The notes under the pieces: generated by a model
What the model saw: only the letters and a program-made list of their open reading frames with translations
The model's database searches: none
Told to the model about the DNA's origin: nothing
Translations under genes and position numbers: made by a program
Part shown: positions 13,746 through 25,524 of the stretch, piece by piece
How positions within the stretch are numbered: position 1 is the first letter of the stretch
Layout of the letters: each line of letters starts with the position of its first letter
DNA from: Blasia pusilla
Taxonomy: Eukaryota; Marchantiophyta; Marchantiopsida; Blasiales
NCBI GenBank assembly: GCA_050084515.1
Contig: CM114274.1
Location: 38,936,001 to 39,000,000 of the forward strand
Length of the DNA: 64,000 nucleotides
Direction of reading: 5' to 3'

Positions 13746-16500
13746 GATTTCATGCTCTAATGTTGGTAGGAATTATTCAAAGCTGTTGTGTCATTTTCAT
13801 GTTAACATGAAGATATCTTTTCATCTAACCATTAGATGGAGATAAAACTTGGCACTAGCATTGTGGTTAATTCTTTGCACTACTTGAACGGTTTGGATCT
13901 TCTATTTAATACCCCATGCTCCTACCAAAAATGAACACCTCCTTTGGGATTTACGATTTTTAAATCCATATGTGAGTGGTCATTGGGAGTTTTTTCTTTC
14001 CCCCTTGGTTCCTGGTGTTGGGGTGCCCCTGTGGAAAAAGTTTCTTGATTTTTAGAACCCTTGGTGAGGGGAGGGGGGAGAGAATGGGATGTTAAGAAGG
14101 AGGAGGAGGCCTTTGAGTACGAATGTTGGGAGTAGTTTGTCATATTAACATGTAGCTATCTTTTCATCAAACCATAATATGGTGATGAAACGTGGCACTG
14201 AATTTTCTCTTAATTATTTGCATTACTTGAACGGTTCCGATATGCTATTTAGCTCCCCATAATCCTACCAAAAATGAAACATCTCCTTTGGGATTTATGA
14301 TTTTAAAATCCATGTATGAGTGGTCATTTGGAGTTTTTTCTTTTCCGCGTTGTTCTAGGTGTTGGGATGCCCCTCAAGGAAATGTATCTTGATTTTTAGA
14401 ATACTTGGTGAGACCTGGTGATGAAGAGGAGCGCCAACAAAATGGATATGCAAGAGGAATAAAGGCAAAACACAAGTAATCTTCCAAGAGTTAGTTGAAA
14501 TTTTGATGTTTGCAATCTAGTATCTTGACTTCCCACCGTTGGATGGAGCTGAAACATAAGGACTATGGAGATGAGAAGGCCCTTTTACTTTTGGACGGTG
14601 TGGATTTTCCATATCCTACTCCATGCTGAATTTATAATTAGTAAACCAAGTTAAGGGTTTTTTTATTTTTTTATTCCCTGGCCGGGCATTGATTTCAAGA
14701 TTTTATTTTTCCATTGGTATAGTAACACACAAGTACATCTTGTGCCAAATTTTCATGATTTATAGACATGGTGATGAAGAGGAGGGCCAAGCAAATGGAG
14801 ATGTAAGACAAAGAAAGGCAAAACACGAATAATGATCCAAATGTTAGTTCAATTTTGATGATTGCACTCTAGCATCTTGACTTTCCACCGTTGGATGGAG
14901 CTGAAATATAAGGACTATGGAGATGCAAAGGCCCTTTTACTTTTGGACCGTGTGGATTTTCCATATCCTATCCTTGCTCAATTTAAAATTGGGAAACCTT
15001 ATTTAGGGTTTATGATTTTTTATTCCCTGTTTGGGTGTCCATTTGGAGATTTTCTTTTCCCATTGGTATAGTAGCACACAAGTACATCTTGTGACAAAGT
15101 TTCATGATTTATAGACATGATGGTGAAGAGGAGGGCCAAGCAAATGGAGATGAAAGACGAAGAAATGCAAAACACGAATAATGATCCAAGTGTTAGTTCA
15201 ATTTTGATGTTTTCACTCTAGCATCTTGACTTTCCACCGTTGGATGGAGCTGAAATATAAGGACTATGGATATGCAAAGGCCCTTTTACTTTTGAACCGT
15301 GTGGATTTTCCATATCCTACTCCTTGCTTAATTTAAAATTGGGAAACCTTATTTAGGGTTTATGATTTTTATTCCCTGTTTGGATGTCCATTTGGAGATT
15401 TCCTTTTTCCATTGGTATAGAAGCACATAAGTTCATCTCGTGGAGAAGTTTCATGATTTATAGACACGATGATGAAGAGAAGGGCCAAGCAAATAGAGAT
15501 GAAAGACGAAGAAAGGAAAAACATGAATAATGATCCAAGTGTTAGTTCAATTTTGATGTTTGCACTCTAGTATCTTGACTTCCCACCGTTGGATGGAGTT
15601 GAAACGTAAGAACTATGGAGATGAGACGGCCCTTTTACTTTTGGGTTGTGTGGATTTTCCATATCCTACTTCATGCTCAATTTAAAAATGGGAAACCTTG
15701 TTTAAGGTTTATGATTTTTAATTCCCAAGGTGGGGGTCTATTTGGAGATTTTATTTTTCCATTAGTATAGTAACACATAAGTACATCTTGTGACAAAGTT
15801 TGAGGATTTATGGACCTGGTGATGAAGAGGGGTGCCAACAAAATGGATATGAAAGAGGAACAAAGGCAAAACATCAATAATGTCCCAAGAGCTAGTTAAA
15901 TTTTGATGTTTGTATTCTAGCATCTTGACTTCCCACCGTTGGATGGAGCTGAAAAATAAGGAATATGGACATGAGAAGGTCCTTTTACTTTTGGACCGTG
16001 CGGATTTTCCATATCCTATCCTTGCTCAATTTAAAAATGGGAAACTTTGTTTAGGGTTTATGATTTTTTATTCCCTGTTTGGGTGTCCATTTGGAGATTT
16101 TCTTTTCCCATTGGTATAGTAGCACATAAGTACATCTCGTGACAAAGTTTCATGATTTATAGACACAATGGTGAAGAGGAGGGCCAAGCAAATGGAGATG
16201 AAAGACGAAGAAAGGCAAAACACAAATAATGATCCAAGTGTTAGTTCAATTTTGATGTTTTCACTCTAACATCTTGACTTTCCACCGTTGGATGGAACTG
16301 AAATATAAGGACTATGGAGATGAAAAGGCGTTGTTAATTTTGGACGGTGTGGATTTTCCATATCCTACTCCATGCTCAATTTAAAATTGGGAAATTGTAT
16401 TTAGGGTTTATGATTTTTAATTCCCTGGTCGGGAGTCGATTTGGAGATTTTCATTTTCCATTGGTATCGTGACATTGAAGTTCATTTGGGCTCAAAGTTT
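13745..16500. repeat. Tandem array of ~350-bp units (about eight) inside the CACTA element
   Basis: The landmark CCACCGTTGGATGGA recurs at 14,533, 14,885, 15,234, 15,583, 15,933 and 16,282 (the last copy with one change, ...GGATGGAA), spacings 349-352 bases. Two more diverged units precede it, marked by ATATCTTTTCATC near 13,811 and 14,157. Within each unit the order is a TTGGATGGA block, an AAGGACTATGGA block, CCTTTTACTTTTGGAC, GTGTGGATTTTCCATATCCTA, TTTATGATTTTT, then a GATGAAGAGGAGGGCCAA block. Short frames of ~69 codons repeat with the unit and look like by-products. Confidence 0.9.
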
Positions 16501-17448
16501 CAGGATTAACAGACTTGGTGGTGGATGAATGGATTGCGTGGAGGGCCTGAAACGGAGAAAGAAAGATGATTGGGTTTAGAACGCTGATTGGAAGATTCTA
16601 CAATTGATTTGGCTTTAGTAGTGAAGAAACTCATCATATTGGAAGAATGTTCAAGATCACCGGTGTATTGTGGCTGCAAAATACCCGTGTAAGTAGGGTT
16701 GTGATACTCATAAATGAATTGTGTGCATTCTAAATGATGTGGCATGAGAGAGCATGCTAATGGACATCCACGTGGCATGCAAGGAAAAATGCTTAGTGTC
16801 CTCTCGTTCTTTCGTCTGAGTAAGGTGTGTTTGGCGGGAGAGAGTGTGCACTAGAGTGGGACGTTAGGAGTTTTGCACGCAGTGGGAAGTTCAAATTCAA
16901 AGATTAGGGGATTTGGGAGGTCCGAGGTCGGTGTTTCGTTAGGAGTGGGAAGTTTAAAGATTAGGGGATTGGGGAGGTCCGAGGTAGGTGTTTAGGGTTT
17001 CGACAGGAGTGGGAAGTTCGGAGATTGGGAAGGTCTAGAGTTGAAGTTTCGGAAGGAGTGAGAATTGTGGAGAAAGTCGGTCATTTCTTCTGCCACTGGT
17101 GAAGGCAAGCGTGAGGACCAAGTCAAGAGCACAGATGAAGGCCACGGCTGGGCAGAATCCAAGGCCCCGAAGACTAGGAGGTACATCTCCGTTCTTACCA
17201 AGTAAAATTAGCTTGATAGTTGTGTTCTTTTTGTCACCATTTCTTCAGATTTAGTGTGAGTGTTTATAACGAAATCAATAAAAAAAATAGAATTATAGGT
17301 TTTTCCAGTGATGTTCACTGTCAAGTATCACATCGGCATTTCTTTCATAACAGAAACTCATGTAAGGACTTGTGAGATAATCCCTATCTTGGCAAGATCT
17401 CTGTTTATGGGTGTTCTGGTATCAATTGGATTCTTTACGCGACTCTTG
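16501..17448. other. CACTA interior between the array and captured genes
   Basis: No gene is recognised. A local direct duplication lies near 16,880-17,030 (GTGGGAAGTT...GGGGAGGTCCGAGGT appears twice with variation). The stretch just before 17,449 ends in an acceptor-like AG, so its right part is probably captured intron of the octanoyltransferase gene. Confidence 0.5.
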
Positions 17449-17454
17449 AGCTAG

Positions 17455-18650
17455 GGACATTTGTGAGCAGATGCAAATGCCATGACATGTTCAACGAGCT
17501 CGTGCCTTATGTGGATGCTTGGCGATGGCAAAAGGAAACTGTGGAGTGGATTTCAGCAGCAGAGGCGAGAGGCGAGACACCTTTGGATTCTGTTGTGATA
17601 CTTCAACATCCTTCTGTTTACACCATGGGTACCCGAAGTTCTGAGAGCTTTTTGCGATTAGATAAGGATGATCCATCCTATGAACTGCATCGGACAAAAC
17701 AGGGTGGTGAGGTCACATACCATGGTCCAGGCCAGGTACTCTTGAATTGGTGTGATATATGCAAACACTATATGGAAAATTGATTCAAAGATTTTGGGTC
17801 TCAGAGCTTTTGATGTTTCCGGATTTTGATAAAGCAAGGGAAGCATTGAATGGATGGGTGGGAAGAATTCTGTGTTTCATCACTCTCGTATGGTTCTATT
17901 GATGTATTGATTTGCCTCTTATGCTGATGTGGTATAACTTGCAGCTAGTAATGTATCCAATCATAAACTTGCGGCATTAAAAATGGATCTTCACTTTGGT
18001 ACCTTCGCATGTTGGAGGAAGTTGTGATACGCTCATTGTGGTCACTTTGTAGTCTCCGAGCTCCACGCGGCTTGATGGTTTGACTGGTGTTTGGGTTGGT
18101 CGATTCGATGCCTCATCCCAAAGAGTAAACGATTTCGCTCCTCATACTACCACATTGACGAGGGTGGTCCATGGTGTTGTGCATCATGAGATTCAAATTC
18201 TGATGACCAAAAAGGATTATTGTGTTCTTTGGCGATATCTTATGGTTTTTTATTGCACGTGATGCAAAGGTAGCGACCATAGGCGTCCGTGTGTCTCGAT
18301 GGATCACTTATCATGGTCTTGCCCTGAACGTCAACACCGACCTTTCACATTTTCAGCATATCGTTCCTTGTGGAATAGGTGACCGACCACTTAGTAGCGT
18401 TCAACACCGCTTCTAGCTAAATGTGCTAGGAGAGTTACATGATGTTACAGGAACACTCTTTCTAGCTCTTCTCGAGTAGAACCATCTTCGGAGGTACTAG
18501 AAAGCATGAGACTTTTACAAGATACAAAACTATTAGATTGCTTACACCTTTCCCTCGTATCAAAATTTGCAGAAATCTTCCAAATGAAATTGGAAGCTCC
18601 AACCAATAAAGGTCCGCAAAGATGTTTGACGGAATTAAGTTGATGGTCGA
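17455..18650 (+). pseudogene. LIP2p-like: Captured fragment of plastid-type octanoyltransferase (LipB/LIP2 family)
   Basis: Octanoyltransferases move octanoyl groups from acyl carrier protein to lipoyl-domain lysines, the first step of protein lipoylation in plant organelles. Exon one (about 17,455-17,735) encodes ILQHPSVYTMGTRSSE and GGEVTYHGPGQ, the LipB signatures, and ends at a GT donor. The next exon opens after CAG at 17,945 with LVMYPIINLR. It then carries two frame-shifting length changes (near 17,977 and 17,997) before the pieces of MLEEVVIR and TRLDGLTGVWVG. A further exon (about 18,261-18,416) has [17 protein letters not shown] and IVPCGI, so the family's catalytic lysine and cysteine survive. 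FAEIFQMKLEAP near 18,570 matches the C-terminal end. The transit peptide and first exons are missing. Canonical introns show capture from genomic DNA; the frameshifts make it a pseudogene. Confidence 0.88.
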
Positions 18651-18990
18651 AGAAACCTCGGGAAGTACTGAAGATACTTTAGAATTTGTAGTCCCAGGCG
18701 AAGGTATCTTGAAGTCCAAATTGTGGGTGGCAGAAGAGAAGCTTATTGGTTGTGTCTGGATCAAGAACCAAGGAACTATGAGATCCTCTAATGGTGTTCT
18801 CTAGCCTTCACACACGTTTAAGAATTTAGCAATATGTGCATGTTTTCACTGCAGCTTTTGAGGAGGCACCAAAGGATAACAGCTTGTCAAAATTCAACAG
18901 AGGTTGGTGGTTTGAGTCCAGCAGAGGTAAGTGCACCTTGTCCCCCTGAAGTAATGACTCTGTTTTGTGTGTCATCTCTTCATTTAGTAT
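18601..18990 (+). pseudogene. Unassigned exon-like segment between LIP2 and RSH fragments
   Basis: A 60-codon frame at 18,622-18,804 (GIKLMVEETSGSTEDTLEF...) reads like real protein, but I do not recognise it. A second exon-like piece near 18,850-18,933 (AFEEAPKDNS...) is bounded by a CTGCAG acceptor and a GGTAAGTGC donor. Either could belong to the end of the octanoyltransferase gene, to the start of the RSH gene, or to a third captured gene. Confidence 0.35.
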
Positions 18991-19215
18991 ACAAGTCATG
19001 AGTAGACTTGTAAAGAACTTAAGACTTTCCCACTAGGGGAATGCTTTTTCGTTCCTCAGCCGACAGGTAACATTTTACTGAAGATTTTTTTCAGGGTTTA
19101 CTCTAATAGATGGTCAAGAGTTAGCTGTTTAACTTTGGAGTCCAAAATAGACTTATCTCTTGGAGTTATGACAACCTCTAAACAATGTAGCCTTGGTTAT
19201 TTACTTGGCAACTAG
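18991..19215 (+). other. Probable captured intron upstream of the RSH exon
   Basis: There is no open frame of note. It ends with CAACTAG at 19,215, an acceptor-like AG immediately before the RSH-coding segment. Confidence 0.4.
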
Positions 19216-20419
19216 GTGGACAGTTTGCGTGTTATGCTACTGGGAATGATCAATGATCCTCGTGTGGTCCTCATCAAACTAGCCGATCGTCTACACAACA
19301 TGCAAACAATGTTAGTATCAGTAGAGGAAGTATGGTTCGAAGTACCCTCTTGATTTCAAACCAGCAAAAGCTCACTACTTTGGCAAACTTTTTACATGCT
19401 ATGAAGTACATATTCAGGTCAAAGGACTTTCGGAGGATATCATGATCTTCGACGGTCTTGATTGCATTCGTGTGTGTAGTTATGCTCTCCCACCATCGAA
19501 AGCACATGTTGTAGCACAAGAAACTTTGGCGATTTGGTGCTCACGGCATCAAGGCTTGGTGTGTGGGCCGTGAAGGCAGAGCTAGAAGATCTTTGTTTTT
19601 GTTGTCTTGCAAGTATGTCCCAAAATTCTATTTCAGATGACTTTCCAGGTTCCCCTCGGATGTTTTCTTGTCTCTTTGATGCGTGGGGGTAGTGGGTGGG
19701 TGGTAACTAATTCTAGTTATCACTAGTTTTCGAGTTATGATGTATTGTTCTTCTTGAAGGCCCTCTCATCTTTGTGCCTCCAACCTGCGGTGCTAGCCCA
19801 AAACCTTTCGGAGACTACGAGCCTGCACTAGCCGCCATATGGAGTCCACACAAAGACCGGAGGTATTTAAGGAGAATGACCAAAAGAGCTAAACGAAGAG
19901 CACTACTCTATGGTGATCTGGTGCAAGAGGAATTGGAACCCAAACCGGATCCATAAGATGAGGAAGAGTTGACAATGAAGGTGTGCATATCTCCAATAGC
20001 CTTGCAGTAAAAGATGAAGGTGTTTTCAGAATGTAACTCCTTTAACTACATTCGTCATCGAGTTGAAGGTACTTGGGTCGTGCAATATTCATGGTGTCGA
20101 TCATCAGGGATTGCATCCAGATCATTTAAGATCATATGTTACTTATTCTCATTGCCCACCTTTGATCTGTTGAACAGAGAAAGTCGATGTACTTACATGT
20201 TGATTGGTGATCAACAATAATGCAGGATCTTCTTGAAGCAGTTGTGCCATTTGATATATTATTAGATTGTAACATGCGCAGTGCTGGACTTGGTTCCCTT
20301 GGCAATCCATGAGAGATAAGTAAGAAGAAAACAAAGGTGACACGGGATGCTGAAGTTGCCCTTGTTGCTTTGGGTGCTTGTGAGGATGCTCTTGAGAAGG
20401 AGCTTCTTATTTCAACCTC
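19216..20419 (+). pseudogene. Captured fragment of an RSH (RelA/SpoT homologue) gene
   Basis: RSH proteins make and break the alarmone (p)ppGpp, in plants mainly in plastids. The segment at 19,216-19,320 encodes MLLGMINDPRVVLIKLADRL followed by HNM, the hydrolase HD-domain signature. A second exon near 19,505-19,611 gives VAQETLAIWCS and, after a one-base loss, ASRLGVWAVKAELEDLCF. A third (about 19,755-19,980) resembles the region after the HD domain. It joins precisely (GAAG/GTGTGC ... ATGCAG/GATCTT) to a fourth at 20,226-20,419 reading DLLEAVVPFDILLD and ALEKELLISTS, ending at a GTAAGT donor. A stop interrupts exon four. The synthetase domain proper is absent. The fragment is in the same orientation as the LIP2 fragment. 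Introns are kept, so the capture was from genomic DNA. Confidence 0.85.
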
Positions 20420-20930
20420 GTAAGTCCTCTGTTCGTAGTGTCAAGGGACATGAGCTCCATTGTCCAGATACAAGAGAAAGATGTTGCATGTGGCAGTGGT
20501 TGGCTGAATCTTAACGTGAAGAGAGCATCTTTCGGCTTTTAAGCCAAGAAGTTGTGCAGACATTGCACAAAGTATCAGGGAGCTCCTTGATTATTTTACT
20601 GTGAACAAAATTGGAATGAAGGGATCTTCCTTAGAAGGAATGCTTCCCCACATGACTAAACCAAAAGAATTGACCGCTCAAACTTCCTTGTGATCCATGT
20701 CCTCAAACCTCTGCCTCCAAACTATTATATATAAATAGTTTGGAAAAGAGGATTTCAATAATTCACCATATAAATGGAAAAGAGGATTTCAATAATTCAA
20801 ATCCATTAATTCTTGCACCGTTCAAAAGGCATAATATACATTCTAAAGTATCCAAAATTTATTTTCCCCTTTGGTCATATCGATATAACTAGCACTGTCT
20901 GATTCAAAAAGTGAAGTAGTAAGTTTCAAG
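20420..20930 (+). other. CACTA interior after the RSH fragment
   Basis: A frame near 20,450-20,560 (GHELHCPDTRERCCMWQWLA) looks protein-like and may be another captured exon, but I cannot name it. Around 20,737-20,800 the phrase AAAAGAGGATTTCAATAATTC occurs twice. Confidence 0.3.
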
Positions 20931-21570
20931 TTCTCTCTAGTCATAATTGTATGACTCATGCAGTTCCGTGGCAATGACTACATAATTTCCGCAACTCACA
21001 TAGTCATATCTTTGTGACTAAACCAGTTGTGTCCGCTTCTATAGTAGTCATGTAACTCTACTCTTCTAGTCATAGTACATGACTACATGAGTCCATACCA
21101 ACATTTCAATAAAATAAAATGACTACATGAGTTGTCAACTATAACTGAATGGAGTACACTTTGGTGCATTTTGATAGGATATTCTAAACTTTTGCACACC
21201 AACCATGACTAAAGGAGTCGTTGGTGGTAACTAGAAAAATATACACATATGACTAGATGAGTCGTACTCAAGTCCACATCATCATTGACATGTCACAACA
21301 ATAGTCCATGTCATCAGTGACACATCATAATAAATAGTCCATGTCACTGATGATGTGTGATTATTCCACGTCATCTAAGTGACGTGTCAGTCATGGCCTC
21401 ATGACTACACCCTCGAGTCATATACCAACCTCCACCTAAGATGACCATCCTAGTTAGCCTAGTCGCCAAACAAATATGACTTGGCTTTTGTGTCTAAAGT
21501 AGTCGTCAGTCATTGTTAGTCATGGTTTCTAAAGTATGACTCATATGAGTCATATAACCTAGTCATAAAA
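20931..21570. repeat. Right subterminal repeat region of the CACTA element
   Basis: It is dense in TGACTA, AGTCAT and GAGTCAT motifs in both orientations, mirroring the left end. It also contains repeated GTCCA-CATCAT-TGAC phrases near 21,270-21,370. Confidence 0.8.
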
Positions 21571-21589
21571 CCAGGGATTTCTTCTAGTG
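21571..21589 (-). repeat. Right terminal inverted repeat of the CACTA element
   Basis: CCAGGGATTTCTTCTAGTG is the inverse of the left terminus and is followed by TTG, the target duplication. Confidence 0.9.
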
Positions 21590-21687
21590 TTGTCTCTTCT
21601 CTAAATTCTCAGGTCCGTTGTATATGAGACCTAACAATGAGCTACGTGAATAGAACATGTTGATGCAACTAGAGTTTGAGGCACAAA

Positions 21688-21795
<108 letters not shown>

Positions 21796-21839
21796 AAGAG
21801 TTATTTTCCTGAAGAGCCAACCTCCTACGAGACCTCCTA

Positions 21840-22860
21840 ACAATAATTTCACACTCGTCTTGACTCTCGTGCACATTCACATTGCTACAAAATCCACGTC
21901 GTTGGTCACATCTACACTCCACATAACACCAATCTTCCGAACATACGGATCAATCCACTCATAAAAAACATACGTATACATTGAGACCACATAATCAAGG
22001 CCATATAAGGGAGGAAGATGGATTTCTTAAGTCATCTTTCTCATGTAAAAATCAGAGTAAAAATGGCTCACCCGGCCTAAAACTCCACTCCGAATCTACA
22101 TCGGCATATTGGGGCGATGTCATCTTTGACATCGGCCTAATATAAGAGAATCAGGACGTTAGCATCCTAGTTCCTATCTCACACGAACAAGAGAGGTGCT
22201 CCAACGGCCCAATATGAGAAAAATAACTTGAGAAAGCCATCTTCCTCCTTGATATAAACTTGAGAAGAGCCAGAAGGCTCTTCCCCTAAAAATACCCAAT
22301 CCACCGATAACCTACATGCATAGGTTACTAGCTGGGCCTTGACTTGATCAACAAGTCATCAGTTGACAAAGACCAAAAATAGGAAAAGTGCGATAAACAA
22401 CGTTCTCGACACAACAAACCTAAGTCAACTTCATCCAACACCTCAAGAGGAAGTTATACCCAAACATCCCGTTGACTCGCTATGCCATTGACAGGGTAGA
22501 ACTCTACTTGTCGGTTAACTAAGATGTGACATGAAATTGAATCCACCTCCTCTTCGTTTGGTAGTAAAATCACAAAAAAATTTCCAAGCTCTTCCGCAGC
22601 TAGGTGTGAGCTCCGCACGCCTAGCTCTGCCTTTGTTAATTGCCTCCGCCACATACAATGTCCCTAAATGTGGTTCCTCTAACTTACAAATTCCCCATTT
22701 TATCATATATTGGTCAGTTACATTTATCCAAAGTTAGGCAAATGTGTGTGGATGCTAGGATAGATCCAATGGTGCTTTCCCATGAGTCCCTACAATTTAA
22801 AAGCCACTCTAGTCAAAAGAAGTGTTGCTTGCTATTTTAGGAGAGGCCTTCCTTTTAAAA
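21840..22860 (-). mobile_element. Degenerate retrotransposon end, repeat copy 1
   Basis: 21,840-22,540 aligns by eye with 24,780-25,400. Shared phrases include GGTCACATCTACAC/GGTCACATCCACAC, ACACCAATCTTCC, AAAATGGCTCAC, GTTATACCCAAAC and GTAGAACTCTACTTGTCGG. The family also resembles sequence just beyond the PHD domain of copy A (43.9-44.1 kb), so it is probably the LTR or 3' end of that or a related family. The following bases to 22,860 hold only short frames. Confidence 0.55.
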
Positions 22861-24437
22861 GAGGGCTTCATTTCCTTAAGAGGGGAGTTACTAAATAAAA
22901 TAACACCCCATAATAATATAGATTAAAAATATCAACGCGAAAGTAGTAAACATAAGACTATGCATTTATTTCCACGATAGAGTAGCACGATCAAAAGAAT
23001 GAGTTTGGAAGGGAACTCGAACCCAAGCCTGAATATTGCTCTCTATGCCCCCTCTTTTGTATCGTGATGGATTTCCCATCCTTTTTCTACATTTATTTTA
23101 TATAATTAAAAAAGTTTGAAGGGAACTCGAACCCAAGCCCTGAATATTAACAAATGTAAGGGGTCGGTAGGCGAGTGCCACCTTATATTTGTTAACATTC
23201 AAGGGGCTTTAATATTTATTTATGAAACTTATTATATTTACCCGGATTTTTTGCCTGATTGCAGGAAATAAATGCTTGAGGCAAAATGCTTATAGGTTTC
23301 GTGGTATCAGGGTCCGGGTAGTTTTTTGGCGAGAACCGGAACATTTCTGGTATCTACAAACCAGAACGGCAAGTTTTGATATTTTCTTGAATCCGGCCGG
23401 CTAAAGAAATACAAATACAAAGAAGAACCCGGTTTTTGGACGTTGATTTGTAAAGTGAATCGGAAATTCTAAATTTCTTCCGGCCAGGTCAACACGTAGC
23501 CCGGGTTCTCCCGGACATTGCGTGGTATACAACAGGAATATTCAAATAATTTATGTAGCCATCGTTACAGTCATATATAATGAAATCCAAAGGAACGGGA
23601 GAAAACTCATTACTAGCTCTAAATAAGTCGAATAGCTTTTAATATTTTTGAAACACGTTATGCTTTTTCACCCGTATATTCTCCATTAAAGGCCGGATGT
23701 CGGGCAAACGAATCACTCAACTTTTCGCTAAAACTCATTTTGACTTCATTTTTTATTTCCGAGAATATCAATATTTTCTATTCTTGTTACTCCATGTCCT
23801 ATTATGCGCCTTACGCCAGCCACAATTCGAGCGTCATAACTCCGATAGGGCCTTCCGTAGAGGCCACGTGTAAGGTTTTCACTGTCATCATTTCGTAAAG
23901 GTCAGGTTCCATCCAAATGCAGGTGTTTGACTGTCATTATTGCGAAAAGGCACACCGAATGTCTGACTGACTCTGACAGAAGGGAAAAGACTAGAATTAT
24001 TCGGAATTATTAGCATCTCTGCGCTCCAAAAGTGCCCTACTTTTAAACTCTCAGTATGCACTTTACTTCCGCGTATTAACTAACAGGAGTCCAACATACC
24101 CACCCAATATATATTGTGGATACTATCCATGAGATCGCAATGATACTATCGCCATAGGGCTGCAGGGTCAGGGGTTTAAATGCTTTCTTTTGGTTGGATG
24201 TTTCTTTCCAGAACTAACATAGCATGAAGTATTTTTTTGGAAATTGTTTGTAAGTTGGAAGTTGGTTATGGGATGTTGGTTGGCAAATGTCACGCTTTGG
24301 GACGCTTTTCTAACTAGTTTTGGCAAAAATATCAAAGTGGCTCTCTTTACTTGTGTAGATGAGTAAGAGAATCTAGTTTTGATTTGCAATATTTTCTTTT
24401 TATCAAAAGGAGAAAAAAATTTCACAATAAAATATGA
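22861..24437. other. AT-rich mosaic with a PBS-like site and small repeats
   Basis: No gene is seen. A Helitron-like end (CCCATAATAATATAGATT) lies at about 22,908-22,925. GGGAACTCGAACCCAAGCC occurs twice (about 22,990-23,030 and 23,120-23,140); its inverse resembles a pol III B box. A hairpin at 23,147-23,195 pairs TTAACAAATGTAAGG with CCTTATATTTGTTAA. TGGTATCAGGGTC at 23,302 resembles an initiator-Met-tRNA primer-binding site, so an LTR retroelement remnant may start there. The end (24,340-24,420) is an inverted copy of the flank repeated at 26.5-27.1 kb. Confidence 0.4.
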
Positions 24438-24478
24438 AGCCACCTAAAATTATACGTGTGGTATAATTTTAGGTGGCT
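24438..24478. repeat. Perfect 17-bp hairpin
   Basis: AGCCACCTAAAATTATA (24,438-24,454) is followed by a 7-base loop and its exact inverse (24,462-24,478). Confidence 0.9.
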
Positions 24479-24779
24479 GGCGAGGAGAGGGAGCACCAAG
24501 AGGGCCCTTATTATGAGCCCAAATCCATTTGGGGTTCCAGTATGGGTAAATAGTGAGCTGGAAAAAATTGTAAGTTAAAGGAGTTAGATTTGGTGTGAAG
24601 ATTTAATGGAGATGTCTTCTAGGGACCTCACAATGGACCCCTATGGAGGCAAAAATATCATTGCTATCTCATGTGACTTTGGAGGACTCGGAGTTGGAGA
24701 ATCAAGTCTTTGCATACCAACCCAAATTTTTGAATAAGAATGATTGAATTTATATTGTGGAGATGTTGGAGTGCAATGG

Positions 24780-25400
24780 GCGTAGCAAGATACACTATAA
24801 ATCTTGTCATGTGCATACACATCGGTACAAAACCCACATTAGTGGTCACATCCACACAACATACAACACTGATCTTCCCAATACACGACTAGATCCTCAC
24901 ACATACAAAAATGAACTCATACATGTACATCAAGACCACACAATCAAAATCAAAATGGCTCACACAACCAACTCTACTCTCAAATCTACATGTGTTATCA
25001 AGCAACATCCACCCTCCACCATAAGGGAATCTGAACTCCAAAACCCTAGTTTCTATCAAACAGTAAGCAAGACATATGCTCCAAAGACTCAACATGAGAA
25101 AGATGACTTGTGAAATCCCTCTCTTATACCTTTGGGACGAGGCAAAAGCTCTTTCCCCAAAAATAGCCTTCTAAATAATAATGTGTATGTAAAGGTTATT
25201 GGATGACCTTGGACTCAATCACTTGGCCAAAAATAGCAAAAGAGGGAAATCATAAGAAATGACGCCCTCAATACAATGAACTTGTTGTTAACATCATTTG
25301 CACCTCATGACAAAGTTATACCCAAACAAACCGTTGATCTTCTATCTCGTCAACATAGTAGAACTCTACTTGTCGGCTAAGATGTGACAATTTTTGTGCA
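24780..25400 (-). mobile_element. Degenerate retrotransposon end, repeat copy 2
   Basis: This is the homologue of 21,840-22,540 (see that entry). A short third copy of its ACACATCG...GGTCACATCCACAC segment follows at 25,395-25,500. GTTAGGATTCCTGGGTCATT near 25,512 may be the LTR edge. Confidence 0.55.
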
Positions 25401-25524
25401 TATACACATCGCTGGTCACATCCACACGACACACAACACCAATCTTCCCGACACACGGGTAGATCAACACACATATAAAAATTAACTTATGCATATACGT
25501 TAGTACACCATGTTAGGATTCCTG

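Larger units (their letters stand above)
13518..21589 (+). mobile_element. CACTA (En/Spm-type) DNA transposon, ~8.07 kb, non-autonomous, carrying host gene fragments
   Basis: The left end begins CACTAGAAGAAAT and the right end is its exact inverse (ATTTCTTCTAGTG at 21,577-21,589). The similarity extends inward (TGG, then TTTTATGACTAG) with small differences. The flanking three bases are TTG on both sides (13,515-13,517 and 21,590-21,592), the 3-bp target duplication typical of CACTA elements. Subterminal regions at both ends are dense in TGACTA/TAGTCA and GACTCAT/ATGAGTC motifs. I recognise no transposase inside. The interior holds a ~350-bp tandem array and fragments of LIP2 and RSH genes, so this is a gene-capturing CACTA. 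Confidence 0.9.
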
